Shown here: one piece after another, positions 17,433-26,600 of the stretch
How positions within the stretch are numbered: position 1 is the first letter of the stretch
Layout: each line of letters opens with the position of its first letter
NCBI RefSeq assembly: GCF_003591175.1
Contig: NZ_QYYG01000005.1
Coordinates: 124,001 to 188,000, forward strand
Reading direction: 5' to 3'
Length of the DNA: 64,000 nucleotides
From: Serratia inhibens
GTDB taxonomy: Bacteria; Pseudomonadota; Gammaproteobacteria; Enterobacterales; Enterobacteriaceae
Program-made: the position numbers and the translations under genes
Notes under the pieces: generated by a model
The model's database searches: none
Told to the model about the DNA's origin: nothing
What the model saw: the letters and a program-made list of their open reading frames with translations, nothing else

Positions 17433-18374
17433 ATGCGTTTCAAGCCATTGATTACCGCTTTGTTGGTTACCGCCGCGCTCGGCAGCGCCTCTGTGGTCCA
17501 GGCGAAAGAATTGAAATCGATCGGGGTGACGGTAGGCGATTTGGCCAACCCGTTCTTTGTGCAGATCACCAAGGGCGCGGAGTTGAAAGCGCGTGAGCTG
17601 GCCGGTGACAAGGTGAATGTGACGCTGGTGTCGAGCGGTTACGATCTTGGCCAGCAGGTGGCGCAGATCGACAACTTCATCGCCGCCAAGGTCGATATGA
17701 TCATCCTCAACGCCGCCGATTCCAAAGGCATCGGCCCGGCGGTCAAACGCGCCAAGGACGCCGGCATCGTGGTGGTGGCGGTAGACGTGGCGGCCGAAGG
17801 TGCCGACGCCACCATCACTTCGGATAACACCCAGGCGGGTGCGATGGCCTGTAAATACATCAGCGATCGCCTGAAAGAGAAAGGCAACGTGGTGATCATC
17901 AACGGGCCACCGGTTTCTGCGGTGCAAAACCGGGTGGAAGGCTGCATGACCGAGCTGAAGAAACACCCGGATATCAAGCTGCTGTCCTATAACCAGAATG
18001 CCAAGGGCAGCCGCGAAGGCGGTCTGGAGATCATGACCTCATTACTGGCGGCCAATCCGAAGATCGACGGCGTATTCGCGATTAACGATCCGACGGCGAT
18101 CGGTGCCGATCTGGCGGCCAAGCAGGCGCAGCGCAGCGAGTTCTTTATCGTCGGCGTAGACGGTTCGCCGGACGGTGAAGAGGCGCTCAAGCGCAACAAC
18201 TCGCTGTTTGTGGCGACGCCGGCGCAGGATCCGCAGGTGATGGCGGCCAAGGCGGTCGAGATCGGTTACGACATTCTGCAGGGCAAACCCGCGCCAACCG
18301 GCCCGGTGCTGATCCCGGTAACCATGATCGATAAAAACAATATCGGCGGTTACAAAGGCTGGACGGTGAAATAA
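17433..18374 (+). CDS. Sugar ABC transporter periplasmic substrate-binding protein (RbsB type)
   Basis: A 313-residue exported protein with a signal peptide cleaved near residue 24 (SVVQA before KELKSIG). The type I periplasmic binding fold shows in GVTVGDLANPFFVQITKGAE, DMIILNAADSKGIGPAVKRA and VFAINDPTAIGAD. It should define the sugar specificity of this importer. ATGAGGAAAACACT before the ATG gives a strong ribosome site. A hairpin follows, typical of binding-protein genes that must be expressed above their permease. Confidence 0.9.
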   Translation: MRFKPLITALLVTAALGSASVVQAKELKSIGVTVGDLANPFFVQITKGAELKARELAGDKVNVTLVSSGYDLGQQVAQIDNFIAAKVDMIILNAADSKGIGPAVKRAKDAGIVVVAVDVAAEGADATITSDNTQAGAMACKYISDRLKEKGNVVIINGPPVSAVQNRVEGCMTELKKHPDIKLLSYNQNAKGSREGGLEIMTSLLAANPKIDGVFAINDPTAIGADLAAKQAQRSEFFIVGVDGSPDGEEALKRNNSLFVATPAQDPQVMAAKAVEIGYDILQGKPAPTGPVLIPVTMIDKNNIGGYKGWTVK

Positions 18375-18386
18375 CCTTCTGTCGAC

Positions 18387-18412
18387 GGGGCCGGCTCGGT
18401 CTGGCCCCTTAT
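18387..18412 (+). terminator. Intra-operon hairpin after the binding-protein gene
   Basis: GGGGCC (18387-18392) and GGCCCC (18403-18408) form a 6-bp GC stem followed by TTATTC. It lies 12 bases after the stop and before the isomerase gene. It probably stabilises the upstream mRNA or partly terminates, rather than ending the operon. Confidence 0.45.
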
Positions 18413-18435
18413 TCATCACCACGCTCGGAGGTGCC

Positions 18436-19122
18436 ATGAACCGTTCCGCCGTGAACCGGATCCTGCAGCAAACCCAGCACTTTTTTGCCCGCTTCGACGT
18501 CCACCTGCCACCGTTCGCCCATTTTAGCCCGTCGGCCTGGCGGCAGCGCGATCGTCAGTCGTGGCAGGAGGTCTTCGATCTGAAACTCGGTTGGGATGTC
18601 ACCGCGTTCGGCGGCGATGACTTTGCGCACACTGGCCTGACGTTGTTCACGCTGCGCAACGGTTCGCCCGGCGGCCAGCCCTACGCCAAATGTTATGCGG
18701 AGAAGATCATGCACTGCCGCGAAGCGCAGGTGACGCCAATGCATTTCCACTGGCGCAAACGCGAAGACATCATCAACCGCGGCGGCGGCAATTTGATCGT
18801 CGAGCTGCACAACGCCGATACCGATGAACGGCTGGCAGACGGGGCGGTGACCGTTACTCTGGACGGTTGCCAGCAGACCCATGCCGCCGGCTCGCGTCTG
18901 CGGCTGGCGCCGGGAGAAAGCATCTGCCTGACGCCGGGCATTTATCACAGCTTTTGGGGAGAAGAGGGCTTTGGTGACGTGTTGGTGGGCGAAGTCTCGA
19001 CGGTCAACGATGACGACAACGACAACCGCTTTCTGACGCCGCTCAGCCGCTTTGGCCACATCACGGAAGACCAGCCGCCGCAGTGGTTGCTGTGCAACGA
19101 ATATTCGCGCTTTATCGATTAA
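18436..19122 (+). CDS. D-lyxose/D-mannose-type sugar isomerase (cupin)
   Basis: A 228-residue cupin isomerase of the D-lyxose ketol-isomerase family (PF07385), which interconverts D-lyxose and D-xylulose and often D-mannose and D-fructose. Metal ligands are visible as H103, H105 and E110 (TPMHFHWRKREDIINRGGG) and H171 (PGIYHSFWGEEG). Length is typical. The gene lies between the importer and an aldolase-kinase pair, so it should turn the imported aldose into a ketose. The true substrate is not decided by sequence. Confidence 0.88.
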   Translation: MNRSAVNRILQQTQHFFARFDVHLPPFAHFSPSAWRQRDRQSWQEVFDLKLGWDVTAFGGDDFAHTGLTLFTLRNGSPGGQPYAKCYAEKIMHCREAQVTPMHFHWRKREDIINRGGGNLIVELHNADTDERLADGAVTVTLDGCQQTHAAGSRLRLAPGESICLTPGIYHSFWGEEGFGDVLVGEVSTVNDDDNDNRFLTPLSRFGHITEDQPPQWLLCNEYSRFID

Positions 19123-19134
19123 AGGAGAACAGTT

Positions 19135-19995
19135 ATGGCACTGATTTCACTGGCGCAGGGGTTGGCGCACGCTCGTCGGCACGGCTATGCGCTTGGCGCG
19201 TTCAACGTGCTCGACAGCCACTTCCTGCGAGCGTTGTTTGCGGCAGCGGAGGCGGCGCGATCGCCGTTTATTATCAATATTGCCGAAGTGCACTTTAAGT
19301 ACGTCTCGCTGGAGTCGCTGGTGGCGGCGATTAAAAGCGAAGCGGCGCAGCATGCTATTCCGGTGGTGCTGAATCTGGATCACGGTTTGCATTTCGAGGC
19401 GGTGGTGCAGGCGCTGCGCCTGGGGTTCAGTTCGGTGATGTTCGATGGCTCCGGCCTGAGTTATGAAGAGAACGTACACCAGACGCAGGAAGTGGTGCGC
19501 ATGTGCCACGCGGCCGGCGTTTCGGTCGAGGCTGAGCTGGGTGCGGTCGGCGGCGACGAAGGCGGTGCGCTGTACGGCGAGGCCGACAGCAATAAATTCA
19601 CCGATCCGCAGCGGGCGCGCGAGTTTGTCGGGTTGACCGGCATCGATGCGCTGGCGGTGGCGATTGGCAATGCGCACGGTAAATACAAGGGCGAGCCGAA
19701 GCTCGATTTCGACCGGCTGGCGGCGATCCAGCAGCAGGCCGGCATTCCGTTGGTATTGCACGGCGGTTCCGGTATCAGCGATGCCGACTTCAAGCGGGCG
19801 ATTGGCCTGGGTATTCACAAGATCAATTTCTACACCGGTATGTCTCAGGCGGCGCTGGGCGCGATTGAGCAGCGGATGACGCAGCGCCACGCAATTTACG
19901 ATGAGTTCGCCGAGGTGCTGTTGGCGGTGGAACAGTCGATTAGCGAAGTGGTGCAGCAACAGATGCATATTTTCGGCAGCGCCGGGCGGTTGTAA
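19135..19995 (+). CDS. Class II ketose-(bis)phosphate aldolase
   Basis: A 286-residue zinc aldolase related to GatY/KbaY/FbaA. It has the catalytic aspartate and first ligand in NLDHG (D82, H83), then VEAELGAVGG (E134), GNAHG (H181) and LHGGSGI (H209). In place of the usual KINIxTD segment it has KINFYTGMSQ. Such enzymes split ketose phosphates to dihydroxyacetone phosphate and an aldehyde. AAAGGAG precedes the ATG. The stop overlaps the kinase start by one base, indicating coupling. The exact substrate is unknown. Confidence 0.85.
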   Translation: MALISLAQGLAHARRHGYALGAFNVLDSHFLRALFAAAEAARSPFIINIAEVHFKYVSLESLVAAIKSEAAQHAIPVVLNLDHGLHFEAVVQALRLGFSSVMFDGSGLSYEENVHQTQEVVRMCHAAGVSVEAELGAVGGDEGGALYGEADSNKFTDPQRAREFVGLTGIDALAVAIGNAHGKYKGEPKLDFDRLAAIQQQAGIPLVLHGGSGISDADFKRAIGLGIHKINFYTGMSQAALGAIEQRMTQRHAIYDEFAEVLLAVEQSISEVVQQQMHIFGSAGRL

Positions 19996-21008
19996 TGACC
20001 CGGCGTGGCATTGTCTCGGCCGGCAATATGCTGGTGGATCACGTACATCACATCGCTCACTGGCCGCAGCCGGGTTGGTTGGTGGAGATTGAACATAGCC
20101 AGCGCGGTACCGGCGGCGCGCCGCTCAACGTACTGCTGACGCTGGCGCGGATGGAAACCGGGCTGCCGCTGGCGGCGATCGGGCTGATCGGTTGCGATGC
20201 GGACGGCGACTACATCATGCAGATGCTGGCGCAGCACCGGGTCGACGGCCGCTGGGTGCAGCGCAGCGAAGGGGCGATGACCTCCATGTCGCAGGTGATG
20301 ACCGAACCGGGTGGGCAGCGAACCTTCTTCCATGCGCCGGGCGCCAACCGGCTGCTGGATCTGGACGCCTTCGACGGGTTGCACAGCGAACACAAAATTT
20401 TCCATCTCGGTTACCTGCTGCTGCTAGACAGCCTGGATCGCCCGGATGAAGCATACGGCACCCGCAGCGCTCGGCTGCTGGCGCAGATGCAGCAGCGTGG
20501 TTACCGGACGTCGCTGGATCTGGTATCGCGGCAAGGCGATCCGCGCTACCGGCCGCTGGTCTTGCCGGCGCTGCGCTGGCTGGATTACCTGGTGATCAAC
20601 GAGCTGGAGGCCGGAGAGTTTACCGGGTTGGCGCTGCGATCTGCCAACGGCGCTTTACAGCAGCATTTGATGGCGCAGGCCGCGCAGCAACTGTTGCAGG
20701 CTGGTGTGCGGCGACGGGTGGTGATCCACTGCCCAGAAGGGGCGTACGGGTTGGAAAACGGCGGTGACGCGCTCTGGCAGCCCTCATGGAGCCTGAGCGA
20801 AGGCGAGATTGTCGGCAGCGTCGGCGCCGGGGATGCGTTTTGCGCCGGGGTGTTGTACGCCAGCCATGAAGACTGGCCTTTGGTGGAGACCTTGCAACTG
20901 GCGCACGCCTGCGCACGTTTCAATCTGCTGTGCGCCAATGCTATCGACGGCGCGCGGCCGTTATCGGAACTGCAGGCGTATATCAGGCGGCAGCCACCGG
21001 CTGGCTGA
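19995..21008 (+). CDS. PfkB family carbohydrate kinase
   Basis: A 337-residue ribokinase-type sugar kinase. The N-terminal region has the RGTGGAPLNVLLTLARM glycine motif, and the C-terminal active site is GSVGAGDAFCAGV, with the anion hole GAG and catalytic D280. It begins inside the aldolase stop (TAATG). In this cluster it probably phosphorylates the ketose from the isomerase or primes the aldolase substrate. Its 3' end overlaps the convergent response regulator gene by 26 bases. Sugar specificity is not predictable. Confidence 0.87.
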   Translation: MTRRGIVSAGNMLVDHVHHIAHWPQPGWLVEIEHSQRGTGGAPLNVLLTLARMETGLPLAAIGLIGCDADGDYIMQMLAQHRVDGRWVQRSEGAMTSMSQVMTEPGGQRTFFHAPGANRLLDLDAFDGLHSEHKIFHLGYLLLLDSLDRPDEAYGTRSARLLAQMQQRGYRTSLDLVSRQGDPRYRPLVLPALRWLDYLVINELEAGEFTGLALRSANGALQQHLMAQAAQQLLQAGVRRRVVIHCPEGAYGLENGGDALWQPSWSLSEGEIVGSVGAGDAFCAGVLYASHEDWPLVETLQLAHACARFNLLCANAIDGARPLSELQAYIRRQPPAG

Positions 21009-21723
21009 CGTCGGCGGCGAATACATAGCCCAGCCCGCGAATGGTGCGGATCAGTTCGGGTTGATGCGGATTGATCTCGATCTTGCGCCGTAACCGCATG
21101 ATCAGCACGTCGATGGTGCGATCGAACACTTCCAACGTTTCGCTGTGGGTCAACTCCAGCAGGCGATCGCGGGTCAGCACTTTGCGTGCGTGCTGTACCA
21201 GCGCCAGCAGCAGGCCATATTCGCCCTGGGTCAGATCGACAGCTTGCCGTTGTGGGTTGTGCAAGGTGCAGCGGGCGGCGTCCAGGCACCAGCCGTTGAA
21301 TTGCCAGCCTTCGGGCTTGCTCTGGCCGGCGGCAACCGGCTCCAGCGCCAGTGCGCCGGTACGCCGCAGCACCGCTTTGGCGCGTGCCACTACCACGCGC
21401 GGGTTAAAGGGTTTGGCGATGTAATCGTCGGCGCCCATTTCCAGGCCGACCACCACGTCAGACTCGGAGCCGAGGCCGGTCAGCATCACCACCGGCAAAT
21501 CCGGGCGCAGGCGGTGGATCTGTTGCAGCACCAGCAGGCCGTTGGTATCCGGCAGGATCAGATCGAGCAGCACCAGCGCAATGTCCGGCTGCTGGTTGAG
21601 TAAGGCCAGCGCTTCGCTGCCCCGGTGGCAGGCATGAACGGTAAATACGTGCTCATTGAGCACGTCGCAGAGCACGTCACAGATAGCGGGGTCGTCATCG
21701 ACGATCAGTACGGCAGGTTTCAT
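20983..21723 (-). CDS. OmpR/PhoB family response regulator
   Basis: A 246-residue regulator. The receiver domain has the acidic pair IVDDDP, phosphoacceptor D54 (LLDLILPD) and K104 (DDYIAKPFNP). A C-terminal winged helix follows (LTQGEYGLLLALVQHARKVLTRDRLLEL, then DVLIMRLRRKIE and LIRTIRGLGYVF). It resembles TorR-like regulators in layout. It closes the sugar locus tail-to-tail with the kinase gene, while the hybrid sensor kinase opens it, so they are likely a pair although 6.3 kb apart. Confidence 0.87.
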   Translation of the reverse strand: MKPAVLIVDDDPAICDVLCDVLNEHVFTVHACHRGSEALALLNQQPDIALVLLDLILPDTNGLLVLQQIHRLRPDLPVVMLTGLGSESDVVVGLEMGADDYIAKPFNPRVVVARAKAVLRRTGALALEPVAAGQSKPEGWQFNGWCLDAARCTLHNPQRQAVDLTQGEYGLLLALVQHARKVLTRDRLLELTHSETLEVFDRTIDVLIMRLRRKIEINPHQPELIRTIRGLGYVFAADVSQPVAAA

Positions 21724-21915
21724 CGCTGCTCTCCGGATTTATTATGTGGAACCCTTTAAAAACAGTGTACCTGATGGCTAATTAATAAGCGGTAGCCGGT
21801 AGGGGGTCTGATGCGGAAATTGCCGTCGCCGTCACATTCGGCGGCAAGGGGATGATCCTGCATACCGGTTACAGTAGTCTGTAGCAATGTTGTTGTGCAT
21901 TGAGGAGAAAAAATC

Positions 21916-22824
21916 GTGCGCATTGGTATCGATCTGGGTGGCACCAAAATTGAAGTGATCGCGCTGGCCAACGATGGGCATGAGCTGTTCCGCCATCGTA
22001 TCGCGACGCCGCGTCATGACTACCAGCAAACGCTGGATGCAATCACCGGCCTGGTGAAGCTGGCGGAAGAAAATACCGGGCAGCAGGGTTCTGTCGGCGT
22101 CGGCATTCCCGGCACGCTGTCGCCCTATACCGGGCTGGTGAAAAACGCCAATTCGGTCTGGCTCAACGGCCAACCCATGGATAAAGATCTGTCGGCGATG
22201 TTGGCGCGTGAAGTGCGTATCGCCAACGACGCCAACTGTTTGGCGGTGTCGGAAGCCACCGATGGCGCGGCGGCCGGTCAGAAAACCGTGTTTGCGGTGA
22301 TTATCGGCACCGGCTGCGGTGCCGGCGTGGCGATTAACGGGCAGGCGCACTCCGGCGGCAACGGCATTGCCGGCGAATGGGGGCATAATCCCTTGCCCTG
22401 GATGGACGACGACGAGCTGCGTTTTCGCACCGAGGTGCCTTGTTACTGCGGCAAGCAAGGCTGCATCGAGACCTTTATCTCCGGCACCGGTTTTGCAACC
22501 GACTATGCGCGTTTGAGCGGCAACCCGCTGAAAGGCCATGAGATCATGACGCTGGCGGCGCAAGGCGATGCCCTGGCGGAGCGGGCCATCGGCCGCTATG
22601 AACTGCGGCTGGCGAAATCGCTGGCGCATGTGATCAATATACTCGATCCGGACGTGGTGGTGCTGGGCGGCGGCATGAGCAATGTGGACCGCTTGTATCA
22701 GCACGTGCCGCAGCTGGTGAAATCCTGGGTATTCGGCGGCGAATGCGAAACGCCAATACGTAAAGCGATCCACGGCGATTCCAGCGGCGTGCGCGGCGCA
22801 GCCTGGCTGTGGCCGCAGAGGTAA
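21916..22824 (+). CDS. mak: Fructokinase (ROK family)
   Basis: A 302-residue cytoplasmic kinase that phosphorylates fructose (and weakly mannose) at C6. It is close to E. coli Mak over its whole length: [33 protein letters not shown], the zinc-binding [10 protein letters not shown] and the C-terminal [16 protein letters not shown]. It starts with GTG at 21916 behind TGAGGAG. In E. coli it is next to rdgC. A perfect hairpin terminator follows. Confidence 0.95.
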   Translation: MRIGIDLGGTKIEVIALANDGHELFRHRIATPRHDYQQTLDAITGLVKLAEENTGQQGSVGVGIPGTLSPYTGLVKNANSVWLNGQPMDKDLSAMLAREVRIANDANCLAVSEATDGAAAGQKTVFAVIIGTGCGAGVAINGQAHSGGNGIAGEWGHNPLPWMDDDELRFRTEVPCYCGKQGCIETFISGTGFATDYARLSGNPLKGHEIMTLAAQGDALAERAIGRYELRLAKSLAHVINILDPDVVVLGGGMSNVDRLYQHVPQLVKSWVFGGECETPIRKAIHGDSSGVRGAAWLWPQR

Positions 22825-22898
22825 CAGTTGCAAAAAAGGCAAATCTGTTCGTAATGCCGATCGGTTAAGGATCACCTGAACGATCCTGCCACGGTGTG

Positions 22899-22932
22899 AA
22901 ATCCGTAATCTCTCTGAGATTACGGATTTTTT
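22899..22932 (+). terminator. mak intrinsic terminator
   Basis: A perfect 14-bp stem (22899-22912 and 22916-22929, AAATCCGTAATCTC and its complement) with a 3-nt loop runs into a T-tract (22926-22932). It marks the left edge of the conserved backbone before an AT-rich stretch. Confidence 0.9.
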
Positions 22933-23412
22933 ATGTTAGGGAGTCAGGCGCTTGATGCCGTTCTTAAATTTACATCTGAAGAGTTTGCGTACTTTCAACA
23001 TAAACGTGAAAGACATATTGGCAATTACATGTGCGGCCCGAAAACAATAATTATCGTTTAATTAAAAAGAAGATAAAAAATTATTGAAGTCAAAGCCTGG
23101 ATACCCTTTTAAATTAATATTCCCTGCGGAGTATATTCTTGGATTAAACATCCTAACCCTAAAAGTAATGTTTTTTTTGTTGATTGGCAATGCCGCAATA
23201 CGAGAGGTAATTACCCCATGAAAAAATTAATTCTAATGACTATGAGTACACAGCCACGCTGTTCAATTTATCCTTGTGATTAAATTTTATCGGGTACGCA
23301 ATAATTTTTGTAAAGCAGACTTTGGCCTAACGGTTTATGATTAAATTAATATAATGCGATGTTAATGAAAATGTATTTTTAATGATTTTTCCTTATTGCA
23401 AAGGAGGCAATA
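22933..23412. other. AT-rich region upstream of the RHS island genes
   Basis: About 480 bases with markedly lower G+C than the flanks, which suggests acquired DNA. One tiny frame (23218-23283, 21 codons, MKKLILMTMST...) has GAGAGG upstream but no recognisable product. Promoters for the downstream endolysin remnant and RHS gene probably lie here. No insertion sequence or clear repeat is seen. Confidence 0.5.
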
Positions 23413-23607
23413 ATGCCCTGGTCATTAAGTAAGCGCAGAGGTTTGGTTTCGGTTGATTTTCGCCCTGTTCTGGTAAATACAATCAGATTGGCATTATCAA
23501 TCAGTAGTATTAATTTTGTCATTATCGAAGGTCTTCGGAGCATCGAACGACAGAGGAAATTAATTATTACCGGAGCCAGTCGTACTTACGAGGTAAATCA
23601 TGTCTGA
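23413..23607 (+). pseudogene. Truncated M15-type endolysin (L-alanyl-D-glutamate peptidase) remnant
   Basis: This 64-codon frame has an excellent ribosome site (AAAGGAGG). Its product (SLSKRRG..., then SINFVIIEGLRSIERQRKLI and TGASRT) matches the N-terminal half of phage-type VanY/M15 endolysins. Full enzymes are about 130 residues, with the zinc-binding histidines following the GAS segment. Here the frame breaks off just there and ends EVNHV. The zinc site is missing, so it cannot be an active peptidase. Its stop overlaps the RHS start by eight bases. It may be a relic of a lysis cassette and now acts as a leader cistron. Confidence 0.6.
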
Positions 23608-26600
23608 TAATTTCAATACCCAAGCCGGTAATTTCTCAACCGGGTTGAACTCCACCGTAGATCCGCGTACCGGTTTATATGCTATTAACCTCGGCTTGCT
23701 TTCTCTGGCCGCAAACAATCAGTTGGGGCCCTCGGTTGATCTGGCTCTCACTTATAATCCGCTTGGCTCGGACGACATCGGGTTCGGCACCGGCTTCTCC
23801 CTGGGGCTCACCAGTTACAATGTTTCCACCGGCACGCTAAAACTCTCCTCCGGAGAGCAGTATCGTGTCTCTGAGACCGGCGGTCAGCCGGTGATCTTCC
23901 AGAGAAAACTCAATACCTTTATCTTCCGCAAAACCGCAGAAGCCTATGAAGTCATTTGGAAAAACGGCGTGACCGAGGTGCTGCACGGCCCCGGCTCTGC
24001 CGGAGCACTGAAATACCCCGTCCGCATTGTGTCACCGGCCGGCCGCTATGTCAGCCTGGCATGGGATCATACCGGTAAAACGCCGCGTCTCACCCGCCTG
24101 AACGATGAGTTCCGCACGCTGTTAACGGTTGACTATTACGGCAATATCTCAACGGTCATTCACACTTTTCCCGCCAGCGATGAGGGCGGACGCCTGTCCT
24201 TGCTGTTTGCCAATAATAACCTGACCAGCCTGACTCATTACGCGGCTGACAACACGGAGCTGAAATGGACACTCAGCTACCAACCCGTGGACAGCTTTTA
24301 TCTCTTAAGTGGTCTGACTTACCCGACAGGTTTGGAGGAGCAGGTGCGGTATCAGGGACAGGTCATGCGTTTCCCTGAAAAATCCGGCTTGCCGGCCCTG
24401 CCTGCCGTTGTCAGTCTCCGGCGAGATCCCGGGGCCGCTCAGCCGGCCCAGGAAACTACCTGGACCTGGTCTGATGCCAACTACCTTGGCTTTGGCGGTA
24501 TCGCAGACTGGAGCCCGGACAATGACTTCACCTATGGCATTGCCGGCATTTACAGCTATTTCTCAACGGAAACCCTGACGGCGGCCGAAACCACCCTTAT
24601 CACCACCCGGACGTACAATAAATTCCATCTTCTGGGCGAAGAAAAAACGCATCGTGACGGCACCGTCACGACCCAAACCGTCCGTTATTATGCCGATGAG
24701 TTGAAGCCGTTTGATCAGCAGCCTCTCCAGTTTTTGTTGCCGCGAGAAACGACAGAAACACTGACGGACACGCTGGGGGAAACACGCGCCCGGACCACGC
24801 AGACCCGTTTTGATGAGCAGGGGAACCTGTTGCAGCAGACCGAGGCGGACGGCACGGTCACCACGCTGAGCTGGTATCCACCGGAGGGCAGCGAGGGTTG
24901 CCCGGCAGAGCCTAATGGGTTTACCCGTTTTCTGAAGCAAAAAACCGTCAGTTACCCGAACGACGCGTACCCGGATGTGGTGGACAGCACCGAAACCTAC
25001 ACCTACACCACCCTCGGTAATACGACCTGCGCCGTTCAGGATACGCAGTCCCTGTTCAGTGGATCAGTGCTATTGCAGCACAAGACCACAACCTATCACA
25101 CTGTGCCGGGCAGCCCTGAGTTTGGCCGCATCAGCGCCATTGACGAAACGCTGTACCCGGAAAACGGGGGGGACAGTTTTACTTCCCGTCAGGTGTTCAG
25201 CACCACGGTCAGCGGGACACGTTTGCAGCAGCGAGCGACCTTCAGCGGCCATGACGGGCTGACTGCCATCACCCACAGAACCTCTTCCGCCCTGTCCGGC
25301 GCTCTGTTTGAGGAAACGGATGCGCTGGGCGTGACCACGGCGTATACCTACGACGATCTGGGCCGTCTGCTGCATCGCACACAGGCCGCCGGAACGCTGT
25401 ATGAGCACGCAACTCACTGGTCTTATCGGATGGACGGCACACCGGTTACCACGGAGACCGGGCCGACCGGCATGCAGCAGGAGACCCATTTTGACGGCAC
25501 AGGGCGGGTAGTCAGACGCCGGGTACGGGATGTTGACACCACTCAGGCGCTGTATGACGTGTATGCCGCCCGCTACAACACAACGGGGGATGTGGCATCA
25601 GAGACATCTCAGGATTGGCAGATTGGCGATGAGGGGGAACCCACCTTCAGCAGCCTGACCGGCAATAGGCGCTATGGCGCTTGGGGAGAGGCGCGGACTA
25701 TCACGACCACAGATGGCCTGACGTCTGTCCGGTCGCTGGATCCGGTGGGGCTGACGCAGACGCAACAGATGCAGGGCCTGGGTCGCGAGCAGGATGGCGC
25801 CCGTGCCGTCAACAGCGGCATGACCAAACGCCACTTTGATCCGGTCAGCCTGCAACTGACCCACAGTGAACAGCGGGACGCCGCCGGTGAGGTGCAGGGA
25901 ACAACCCGCTACGCTCGTGACGGGCGGGGCCTGCTGCGCCGGATAGAGGATGAACGAGGGCATATTACGACCTTCACCTATGACACCTTTGGGCGGGAGC
26001 GGAGCCGTACCCTGCCGGATGGCAGCACGGTGACCCGCCGTTACGCGCCGCATCTGGCGGAGGCACTGGTGAGCGCGATCAGCGTCACCGGTCCGGATGT
26101 GGACGGCAACATGCAGAGCTGGCAACTGGGGACGCAGGCGTTTGACTCGCTGGGCCGGTTGACGGAATCCGCCAGCGGCGGCCGCATTACGTCCTATGCG
26201 TATGATGGCGCTTCGCCGGCACCAGCGACCGTCACCCTGCCGTCCGGCAGTGTTCTGCAATACACCTATATTCCCGAACTGGGCAATGCTGTCAGTAGCC
26301 TGATGGCCGACGGGGTGATGCAGAACTTCCGCTATGACGGCACCACCGGCGCCCTGTTGCAGGCAGATGAGGGCAACACAGGGAAGAGCAATGTCTGGAC
26401 ACCGGCAGGTCATCTGAAGACGGAGATCTTCAATGAGGGTGACAACCGCCGCCAGGCCCTGCACCGCAGCACCTTGTCCGGCGCACCGGCGGCGTATACC
26501 GACATTACCGGTAAAACGACCACCTATGAACGGGATGAATTCGGACGGCTTATCATGCTTTCCGATGAAGCGCTGACCGTCAGTCTGACCTACGATGCCC

